A stretch of 42,377 nt of DNA, taken from positions 70,216-112,592 of the forward strand of contig PDTV01000011.1 of assembly GCA_002747185.1 (NCBI GenBank), read 5' to 3'. Numbering within the stretch: the first letter of the stretch is position 1; every line of letters begins with the position of its first letter. Source of the stretch: Candidatus Contendibacter odensensis (GTDB lineage: Bacteria > Pseudomonadota > Gammaproteobacteria > Competibacterales > Competibacteraceae). This document shows, in pieces, positions 36,625 through 42,377 of this stretch. A program made the translations under genes and the position numbers. Below the pieces are notes generated by a model that made no database searches, was not told the origin of the DNA, and saw nothing but the letters and a program-made list of their open reading frames with translations.

Positions 36625-37871
36625 CGCTCATAACCGGCTGGTCTGGATCACCGGTACATGTTATCGGTATGGGTATCAACACCGGTACATTGGAACAGAC
36701 TGCGCAAACGGCGCTGGAACAGGCGGAACTGATTATCGGTTCTAAAGCACATCTAGCTCTATTCTCCGGGCTAAATGCTGAAAAATGCCCCTACCCCAGT
36801 CCGATGAGCGGTTTGCCCGATCTGTTATCACGCAACATGCAGCGACGCATCGTATTACTGGCATCCGGCGATCCCCTTTTTCATGGCATCGGTAGCACGA
36901 TAGCACGCTATCTACCCGCTGAGCATCTGCATTTTCACCCAAATGTTTCCAGTCTTCAGGCCGCATTTGCCCGACGAGGACGCGCCTGGCAACAGACCCG
37001 GTGGTTTAGCCTGCATGGCAAGCCACTGGCCAGTTTGCGCGCCATATTACACCGTCATCGCCAGTATGCCCTGCTGACCGATCGCCGCAATACCCCGCCA
37101 GCGATAGCTCGTGAGCTGGTCAAAACCGGCTTTGGTGATTCGGATCTGTGGGTCGCTGAAGATCTGGGCGCGCCCAAAGAGCGTTTCCAGCACTTCCGTG
37201 CAACCGATCTTCTGGCCACCAATACCGAGTTTTCAGCGCTGAACGTCATCATTCTGGAAACACATGATGCTGTCAGCATCCTGCCGGAATTTCCCGGTAT
37301 TCCTGACGAACACTTCAGCACCGATGGCAGTGAACCGGGCAAGGGCCTGATTACCAAACGCGAAGTGCGCCTGATGATTCTGTCACTACTGGCGCCGCGT
37401 TCCGGTGACATCGGATGGGATGTCGGCGCCGGTTGTGGCGGGGTATCGGTCGAATGGGCCCGATGGAATCCTGACAGCACCATCTACGCTATCGAATATC
37501 ACCCCGAACGGCTTAACCACCTGGGCATCAATCGTGAACGCTTTGGTGTTATCAGTAACCTGAATATTGTGGCTGCCCGCGCACCAGAGGCGCTGGACGA
37601 CCTGTCTGACCCCCATGCTGTCTTTATTGGTGGCAGCAGCGGCAATTTACTCACCATGCTGAACACAGTCTGGGCGCGACTGCAACCCGGTGGCAGGCTG
37701 GTCGCCAGTGCCGTTACTGAAGACAGTCGGGTCGATCTGCATCAATTTGCCCATAACCGCGATGCGATATGGTCAGAGCTGAGTATCGCCCGTGGTAAAA
37801 TGCTGGCCGGCCAGCGGATATTACAGCCGTATCTACCCATTGTGCTCATGAAAGTGGAGAAACCGGCATGA
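36621..37871 (+). CDS. cobL: Precorrin-6Y C5,15-methyltransferase, decarboxylating (CobL; CbiE-CbiT fusion)
   Basis: A two-domain enzyme of 416 residues. The N-terminal CbiE-like domain (VHVIGMGINTGTLEQTAQTA, ASGDPLFHGIGSTI, PNVSSLQAAFARRG) methylates C5. The C-terminal CbiT-like domain (ITKREVRLMILSLLAPRSGD, then IGWDVGAGCGGVSVEWAR as the SAM-binding Rossmann motif) methylates C15 and removes the C12 acetate carboxyl. The frame is open further upstream over cobH, but the ATG at 36621 overlaps the cobH stop (ATGA) and gives the family N-terminus. It overlaps cobI by ATGA as well, so three genes are translationally chained. Confidence 0.95.
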   Translation: MTLITGWSGSPVHVIGMGINTGTLEQTAQTALEQAELIIGSKAHLALFSGLNAEKCPYPSPMSGLPDLLSRNMQRRIVLLASGDPLFHGIGSTIARYLPAEHLHFHPNVSSLQAAFARRGRAWQQTRWFSLHGKPLASLRAILHRHRQYALLTDRRNTPPAIARELVKTGFGDSDLWVAEDLGAPKERFQHFRATDLLATNTEFSALNVIILETHDAVSILPEFPGIPDEHFSTDGSEPGKGLITKREVRLMILSLLAPRSGDIGWDVGAGCGGVSVEWARWNPDSTIYAIEYHPERLNHLGINRERFGVISNLNIVAARAPEALDDLSDPHAVFIGGSSGNLLTMLNTVWARLQPGGRLVASAVTEDSRVDLHQFAHNRDAIWSELSIARGKMLAGQRILQPYLPIVLMKVEKPA

Positions 37872-38605
37872 TGCCTGTACCAGGGACTTTGTACGGTGTG
37901 GGAGTCGGCCCGGGCGATCCCGAATTATTAACGCTTAAAGCAGTGCGGATTATCCGGTCTGTACCCGTCATCGCTTATCCTGCCACACTACAAGGCAGTG
38001 CCCAGGCGCGAGATATCGCTGCACAATGGCTGGGCACGCAACAGGAAATTCCGATTTCCATGCCCTGCATGCTGGATCGCACGCTGGTCAATGAAGGCTA
38101 TGACACTGCCGCTGTATTGATTGCAGACACATTGGCGCAGGGGCGTGATGTCGCCATCCTGTGTGAGGGTGACCCACTGTTTTATGGCAGCTTCAGCTAT
38201 CTGCTGCAACGGCTGGGTGATCGCTTTGACTGTATCGTCATTCCGGGGATTAACTCGGTCAGTGCGGCAGGAGCGGCTGTGGCAACCCCGCTGATTAGCG
38301 GTGAACAGCGCTTAACCGTCATTCCTGCTACTGCCGGTGAAGAAAAACTGCGGCAAGCGCTGCTCGACAGCGATAGTGTCGCGATTCTCAAACCCGGTCG
38401 CCATCGCCCGCGCTTGCTGGAATTGCTGCAGGAAACAGGTCGCGCTGAAGATACCTTGTATATTGAACAGGCCAGCCGTACCGCTGAGCGTATCACGCGA
38501 AAGATTCAGGATATTCCGGCAACACCGGGCCCTTATTTTGCCTTGTTCCTGATAGTTCGCGCTGAAAATCGTCAGGGCGGTGAATGTGCAGGTTTTACCG
38601 ATTGA
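37868..38605 (+). CDS. cobI: Precorrin-2 C20-methyltransferase (CobI/CbiL)
   Basis: Methylates C20 of precorrin-2 or cobalt-sirohydrochlorin. 245 residues. SAM-binding start [20 protein letters not shown], then CEGDPLFYGSFSYLLQRL and VIPGINSVSAAGAAVATPL, all typical of CobI/CbiL rather than the other tetrapyrrole methylases. The ATG overlaps the cobL stop by four bases. Since a cobaltochelatase and CbiG are in the same operon, the substrate is probably the cobalt form. Confidence 0.94.
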   Translation: MMPVPGTLYGVGVGPGDPELLTLKAVRIIRSVPVIAYPATLQGSAQARDIAAQWLGTQQEIPISMPCMLDRTLVNEGYDTAAVLIADTLAQGRDVAILCEGDPLFYGSFSYLLQRLGDRFDCIVIPGINSVSAAGAAVATPLISGEQRLTVIPATAGEEKLRQALLDSDSVAILKPGRHRPRLLELLQETGRAEDTLYIEQASRTAERITRKIQDIPATPGPYFALFLIVRAENRQGGECAGFTD

Positions 38606-38613
38606 CAAGACCA

Positions 38614-39408
38614 ATGACTGACTCACGCAAACCCAGACGCCCGATTACGCTAATCAGCCTCACCGATCCGGGTCGGGCACTGGTAGAAAAGCTATTAACC
38701 TTTATGCCAGAAGCCGAGCACCTTGACCGGCCTCAACCTTTTCAGGATACGATACGTGAGCGATTCCGATCCGGTCACCGACTGATTCTGCTCTGTGCAG
38801 CCGGTATCGTGGTACGCACGCTAGGGTCTGCACTCAGTGACAAATATAACGATCCGCCGGTGCTGGTAATTGACGAGCATGGGCGCTTTGTCGTACCGCT
38901 GCTTTCCGGCCATGAGGGTGGTGCAAATGAATGGGCGCGACAAGTGGCCGAACGCATTGGCGCTCAACCTGTGATCACCGGTGCGCAACGCTACACCCGC
39001 CCACTACTGGTGGCCGGCATGGGCTGCAATCGGGGCTGCCCACTGGATACCTTGCTGGCTTTGCTTGACCACACGCTAAGCAGTCATGGTTTGCAACGCA
39101 GCGACATACATGCGCTTGCCAGTATCGAGTTAAAACAGGACGAGGCCGGCTTGCATGAACTGGCGACCACGCTGGAGGTACCCATTATGTTCTATCCGCC
39201 CGCCGTGTTAAATGAATACAGCGAGATGCTCAGCCGAAAATCCGAGATTGTTTTTCGGGAAACCGGTTGCTACGGCGTGGCGGAAGCCGCTGCATTAGCA
39301 CACGCTGATCGACTGGTTAAGCACGATTTTCACCCTGAGCTGATTATTCCAAAGCAGAAAAATGCAGATGCTACCCTGGCGGTAGCACGGATTTATCAAA
39401 ACACCTGA
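38614..39408 (+). CDS. cbiG: Cobalt-precorrin-5A hydrolase (CbiG)
   Basis: Opens the delta-lactone of cobalt-precorrin-5A and releases acetaldehyde, a step found only in the oxygen-independent pathway. 264 residues. The N-terminal part has LCAAGIVVRTLGSALSDKYN, PPVLVIDEHGRFVVPLLSGH and EGGANEWA. The C-terminal CobE-like part has LLVAGMGCNRGCP, IHALASIELKQDEAGL and FRETGCYGVAEAAAL. Two starts are possible: ATG 38614, used here, or ATG 38584, which has an AGGG eight bases before it and would overlap cobI by 22 bases. Confidence 0.93.
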   Translation: MTDSRKPRRPITLISLTDPGRALVEKLLTFMPEAEHLDRPQPFQDTIRERFRSGHRLILLCAAGIVVRTLGSALSDKYNDPPVLVIDEHGRFVVPLLSGHEGGANEWARQVAERIGAQPVITGAQRYTRPLLVAGMGCNRGCPLDTLLALLDHTLSSHGLQRSDIHALASIELKQDEAGLHELATTLEVPIMFYPPAVLNEYSEMLSRKSEIVFRETGCYGVAEAAALAHADRLVKHDFHPELIIPKQKNADATLAVARIYQNT

Positions 39409-39620
39409 TGCAGATTGGGCATCCCGGATAAGGTATATTCGCCATGACAGCTCCGCAGCTCATTTACAGCCGATAGCCACAAGAGGCAACGCTTTTTATT
39501 CATGCTCAACCGGCGTGTCCATCATGCTGGCGCAATCACCTCGATTACTCAATTACTTGATTACAGACAGACTCTTTCAACAAGGATGGTTTCCTGCCAC
39601 CACGTCTCATAAAAAACATC

Positions 39621-40385
39621 ATGAAACAACTTTACATCATCGGTATCGGCCCCGGATCACCGGAGTACCTCAGCCCTGCCGCTCACAAGGCGCTTGAGTC
39701 CTGTACCGACCTTGTGGGCCATGGCTTGTATCTAAATCTGCTCGGGGAGCTCACCGACGGTAAAACCCGCCACAAAACGCCTATGGGTGAGGAATTGGCG
39801 CGTGCCACCGTGGCCCTTGATCTTGCCGCCAATGGTCAAACCACGGCATTGGTATCCAGCGGTGATGCTGGTATCTACGGTATGGCCACAGTGGTCTTTG
39901 AACTGCTGGCACGCAAACCAAAACCGGAATGGGAAGCCGTGGCCATTGAGGTACTGCCGGGCATTTCAGCCATGCAGGCCGTAGCAGCACGAGTTGGCGC
40001 GCCCCTGGCGCATGATTTCTGTGTCATTTCCCTGTCTGATCTGTTGACACCCTGGGAATTGATCCTCAAACGCATTGATCTTGCCGGTCAAGGTGACTTC
40101 GCGGTCGCACTGTACAACGCTGTTTCCCACAAACGCTCATGGCAACTGATAGCAGCACGGGACACGCTATTACGCTATCGCAAACCCGATACACCCGTTA
40201 TCGTTGCTTTTAACGTGACCCGCAAAGGTGAACAACTCAACCTGATGACCCTGGCGGAACTTGACCCGGAGCCATTGAACATGCTGTCGCTAGTACTCGT
40301 TGGCAACAGTGAAACCCGGCGTACCGGCCAATGGATCTACACACCGCGCGGCTATCACACCAAACCCGAACTGGCCGATACCTGA
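39621..40385 (+). CDS. cobJ: Precorrin-3B C17-methyltransferase (CobJ/CbiH)
   Basis: The ring-contracting methyltransferase, 254 residues. SAM-binding start LYIIGIGPGSPEYLSPAAHK, then VSSGDAGIYGMATVVFELL, EVLPGISAMQAVAARVGAPL and HDFCVISLSDLLTPWELI, which are diagnostic for CobJ/CbiH. It is 212 bases after cbiG, a gap with no gene I can support, so it may have its own promoter. No strong ribosome site precedes the ATG. The 3' end is followed within nine bases by copy B of the double-hairpin repeat, which may act as its transcript end. Confidence 0.95.
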   Translation: MKQLYIIGIGPGSPEYLSPAAHKALESCTDLVGHGLYLNLLGELTDGKTRHKTPMGEELARATVALDLAANGQTTALVSSGDAGIYGMATVVFELLARKPKPEWEAVAIEVLPGISAMQAVAARVGAPLAHDFCVISLSDLLTPWELILKRIDLAGQGDFAVALYNAVSHKRSWQLIAARDTLLRYRKPDTPVIVAFNVTRKGEQLNLMTLAELDPEPLNMLSLVLVGNSETRRTGQWIYTPRGYHTKPELADT

Positions 40386-40393
40386 TTAATACA

Positions 40394-40497
40394 GCACAAG
40401 CACTATAAACCGGAACAGTTTATAGTGATAATTTGTGCGTTAAAACAGATAGATATAGCAAAACCAGTTCATCCGGCTTAATTGGTTCCGCCATATA
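40394..40497. repeat. Double-hairpin repeat, copy B
   Basis: Same layout as copy A with changed bases. Outer stem-1 arms are GCACAA and TTGTGC, where copy A has GCGCAAA and TTTGCGC, so the G-C to A-T change is compensated. The inner stem is CACTATAAAC with GTTTATAGTG, perfect. Linker GTTAAAACAGATAGA. Stem 2 is imperfect. Its right arm (40478-40497) forms the last codons (Tyr-Gly-Gly-Thr-Asn) and stop of the minus-strand NamZ-like gene. Confidence 0.85.
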
Positions 40498-41686
40498 AAA
40501 ATACCTGTTGCCGTATAGCCTCAAATGCGGCTCGCTCTTGCTGCCACTCGATACTCAGGGCGACAAGATCAGCATCCGTGCCTGCATCCAGTGCCTGACG
40601 AAAGGCGACATCGCCGGTCAGCAAGTCAATGGCAGGGATATCGGCAACAAATTCATAGGGTTTTTCCCGCCAGACAAATGCTTCAGGCGCAATGCGCTTG
40701 ACACTTTGCAAAAAGGCAATTCCGGTGGCATAGGCATCAAAACACTGCCGGTCGGTCACATGAATCTGCACACCCCCACAGATCGTATTGGCGTGCTTTT
40801 GAAACCCGGGCCGAAAATAAACCGGACGAAACAAGCATCCAGCCAAATGAGAATGTGATAATTGGGTAGCCAGCGCTTCAGGATCGACATCAGGCGCACC
40901 GGCCAATTCAAAAGGACGACACGTACCGCGCCCTTCCGAGAGTTCCGTAGCCTCGACCAGGCACATGCCGGGATAAACCAGCGCCGTTTCCAAAGTCGGC
41001 ATATTGGGTGAAGGATAGACCCAGGGCAAACCGGTTTGATCAAAATACATCGCACGCTGCCAGCCTCGCATCGGGATGATATCCAGCTCACACGCAATAC
41101 CTCGCCCGGTTTGCACATAACGGGCTATTTCTGCGGCCGTCAGGCCGTGCCGATTCGGTAACGGATGCAGACCTACAAAAGACTCAAAACCGGGCTTGAT
41201 CATATTCCCTTCGGTCGTCACGCCATTTAGCGGGTTGGGGCGATCACATACCAATACACGCACACCGGCTTTACCGGCAGCATCCATACACAATGCCATT
41301 GTCCACACAAATGTGTAGTAACGCGCACCGACATCCTGAAGATCGATCACCAGTGCATCCAGGGCTTGAAGCTGCGCCTGACCGGGTGTCAGACTGTCAA
41401 GGGTCGCGCCATACAGACTATATACCGGCACCTTGAGCCGTGGATCGAGCGACACGTCATCAACACCCTCCATATCTTGCGCTTCGCCGCGTGCGCCGTG
41501 CTCCGGCCCAAAGACTGCGGTAATCCGGGCACCCGCGACCTTCAACAGGTCGAGCACATGGTGAAACTCGGCATCGACACTCGCGGGATGACACACCACA
41601 CCGATTCGCGCACCACGAATCTTTTCAGGATAATCGGAAATGAGAACTTCCAGACCGGTTTGGACACGGGACATTAGTGTTGTCAC
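40478..41686 (-). CDS. namZ: NamZ-like exo-beta-N-acetylmuramidase (DUF1343)
   Basis: A DUF1343 protein of 402 residues. Markers are VQTGLEVLISDYPEKIRGAR, VFGPEHGARGEAQDMEGVDD, VPVYSLYGATLDSLTP, DLQDVGARYYTFVWTMA, VCDRPNPLNG and GLPWVYPSPNMPTLETALVY. Bacillus NamZ removes terminal MurNAc from peptidoglycan fragments in wall recycling. No signal peptide is visible, so this version may act in the cytoplasm. The frame starts at GTG 41686; ATG 41674, four codons in, is an alternative. The C-terminal five residues come from repeat copy B, and copy C lies just upstream, so the gene is bracketed by the repeats. The symbol is by family. Confidence 0.88.
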   Translation of the reverse strand: MTTLMSRVQTGLEVLISDYPEKIRGARIGVVCHPASVDAEFHHVLDLLKVAGARITAVFGPEHGARGEAQDMEGVDDVSLDPRLKVPVYSLYGATLDSLTPGQAQLQALDALVIDLQDVGARYYTFVWTMALCMDAAGKAGVRVLVCDRPNPLNGVTTEGNMIKPGFESFVGLHPLPNRHGLTAAEIARYVQTGRGIACELDIIPMRGWQRAMYFDQTGLPWVYPSPNMPTLETALVYPGMCLVEATELSEGRGTCRPFELAGAPDVDPEALATQLSHSHLAGCLFRPVYFRPGFQKHANTICGGVQIHVTDRQCFDAYATGIAFLQSVKRIAPEAFVWREKPYEFVADIPAIDLLTGDVAFRQALDAGTDADLVALSIEWQQERAAFEAIRQQVFLYGGTN

Positions 41687-41718
41687 TCTACCAGGTGATA
41701 AGAATCTGGAATTTTATA

Positions 41719-41813
41719 GCGCAAACGCTATAAATTGGAACAAGCTATAGTAATGCGTTAAAACAGATGAATATAATGGAACCAGTTAAATCTGATTAAT
41801 TGGTTTCGCTATA
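41719..41813. repeat. Double-hairpin repeat, copy C (most decayed)
   Basis: Starts GCGCAAACGCTATAAA, keeps the loop TTGGAACAA and the linker GCGTTAAAACAGATGAA, and has a stem 2 (TATAATGGAACCAGTTAA with TTAATTGGTTTCGCTATA) held partly by G-U pairs. The right half of stem 1 is shortened. It lies in the divergent gap between namZ and the small membrane protein gene. Confidence 0.8.
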
Positions 41814-41845
41814 ACCGCCAGAATACGGGAATACGATAAATCGCC

Positions 41846-42160
41846 ATGCTTAAACGCCCAACGGTTTCCCATTGGCGCAAAGCCACCATTGCATTGAGCT
41901 TGCTTACGGTACTTTTAACGCTATTCGGGCTGACCTTGATAGATGGCTACTGGCGTTCAAACATGCCCAACCAGGCCGCCAGTCAAGCGCTGGTCAGGGA
42001 ATTGGGTCTGAGTGATCTTAGCTTGTTTACCGAAGCACGTTATACCCGCCACCCCAGTCAAGCTGACTATCACACGCCTTTTCAGGATCACCCTGCTGCA
42101 CTGGAGCATTTTCCCGGCGGTGCTTTACAGCCATGTCCTGATTCAGTATGTTCCCGATAA
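41846..42160 (+). CDS. Small single-pass membrane protein of unknown function
   Basis: A 104-residue protein. A basic N-terminus (MLKRPTVSHWRK) is followed by one hydrophobic helix (ATIALSLLTVLLTLFGLTLI, about 13-32), which reads as a signal anchor. The rest is a periplasmic segment, DGYWRSNMPNQAASQALVRE, LGLSDLSLFTEARYTRHPSQ and ADYHTPFQDHPAALEHFPGG. I do not recognise a named family, but the even composition and the start 32 bases after repeat C support a real gene. The last 12 residues (QPCPDSVCSR and before) look less regular, and a frame change near the end is possible. It is followed 83 bases later by a protein kinase gene in the same direction. Confidence 0.65.
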   Translation: MLKRPTVSHWRKATIALSLLTVLLTLFGLTLIDGYWRSNMPNQAASQALVRELGLSDLSLFTEARYTRHPSQADYHTPFQDHPAALEHFPGGALQPCPDSVCSR

Positions 42161-42243
42161 ATCCTCAAGTGGGCCTTGCGCACTGTTCCAGCAAGCATTT
42201 TTAACCCGGTTGCCATAATCCAATCCTAAACACTGAATTCATC

Positions 42244-42377
42244 ATGAATAATGGCGATACGATAACTGTCAGTAACAGCTATCGGCTTGATACCCTTATT
42301 GGCCAGGGTTCATTTGGCCAGATCTGGGCAGCCACTGCGCTGGCTGACTCCCGGCCGGTGGCCCTGAAGTTTATCAA
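42244..42377 (+). CDS. Serine/threonine protein kinase, N-terminus (cut by window edge)
   Basis: The first 44 codons of a Hanks-type kinase are visible. SYRLDTLIGQGSFGQIW carries the glycine-rich ATP loop, and VALKFI carries the start of the VAIK-type lysine motif. The catalytic loop and any membrane or sensor part lie outside the window. It starts at ATG 42244 without a clear ribosome site. It follows the small membrane protein gene, which may be its operon partner. Family is likely from two motifs; class and targets cannot be seen. Confidence 0.75.
   Translation, partial: MNNGDTITVSNSYRLDTLIGQGSFGQIWAATALADSRPVALKFI

Noticed and set aside
39515..39697. A 60-codon frame between cbiG and cobJ
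   Set aside because: It overlaps the start of cobJ in another frame and has no ribosome site or homology; treated as non-coding.

Overview
The window looks like chromosomal DNA of a gammaproteobacterium. The evidence is an HrpA helicase, BipA/TypA, a GPR1/FUN34/YaaH acetate-type transporter, a DUF4124 protein, a MucD/DegP-type protease, a complete leucine (liu) cluster and CobA/CobC/CbiB/CobQ arranged as in that class. I cannot name the genus. The PdxS/PdxT vitamin B6 route, used here, is a minority route in gammaproteobacteria. There are no rRNA, tRNA or CRISPR features. Both ends cut through genes: hrpA on the left and a Ser/Thr protein kinase on the right.

Layout. 0-5 kb: hrpA (partial, minus), a cold-shock protein with a long leader and a good terminator, typA, then an acetate/succinate-type permease followed by a secreted Cache-domain protein. 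5-7 kb: a fused MFS-acyltransferase (LplT-PlsC type). 6.9-18.1 kb: acyl-CoA catabolism. This holds a decayed acetoacetyl-CoA synthetase, HMG-CoA lyase, an HSD10-type dehydrogenase, the operon liuA-liuB-liuC-liuD (isovaleryl-CoA dehydrogenase, both methylcrotonyl-CoA carboxylase subunits and methylglutaconyl-CoA hydratase), an alpha-methylacyl-CoA racemase and a BadI-like ring-opening hydrolase. 18.4-21.1 kb: an AT-rich island with a GT39-type membrane glycosyltransferase and a serine-acetyltransferase-like O-acetyltransferase. 21.5-23.1 kb: uppP, a DUF4124 protein and a 92-bp MITE-like element.

23.1-27.6 kb is the first cobalamin block (cobA-cobC-cbiB on minus, cobQ divergent on plus). 27.6-29.3 kb carries a DegP-like protease whose signal peptide is out of frame with the body. 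29.6-31.2 kb is pdxS-pdxT. 31.3-31.9 kb holds a previously unmarked, heavily decayed TnpB (IS200/IS605 OrfB) fragment and the first copy of a roughly 100-bp double-hairpin repeat. A hybrid histidine kinase follows. 34.9-40.4 kb is the second cobalamin block, cbiX-cobH-cobL-cobI-cbiG-cobJ, with overlapping genes. The end holds a NamZ-like DUF1343 gene bracketed by repeat copies two and three, a small membrane protein and the kinase start.

How the parts work together. The liu genes take isovaleryl-CoA to HMG-CoA, and the lyase gives acetyl-CoA and acetoacetate. The local acetoacetate-activating gene is dead, so acetoacetate must be used elsewhere. The two cobalamin blocks cover uroporphyrinogen III methylation, cobalt chelation, much of ring contraction and methylation, amidation and the aminopropanol arm. 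CbiD, CbiF/CobM, CbiJ/CobK, CbiA/CobB, CobO and the CobU/S/T steps are not in this window. The most unusual signals are the three-copy double-hairpin repeat with compensatory changes (one copy supplies the end of the namZ frame), the broken protease, and the two gene fossils (aacS and tnpB).
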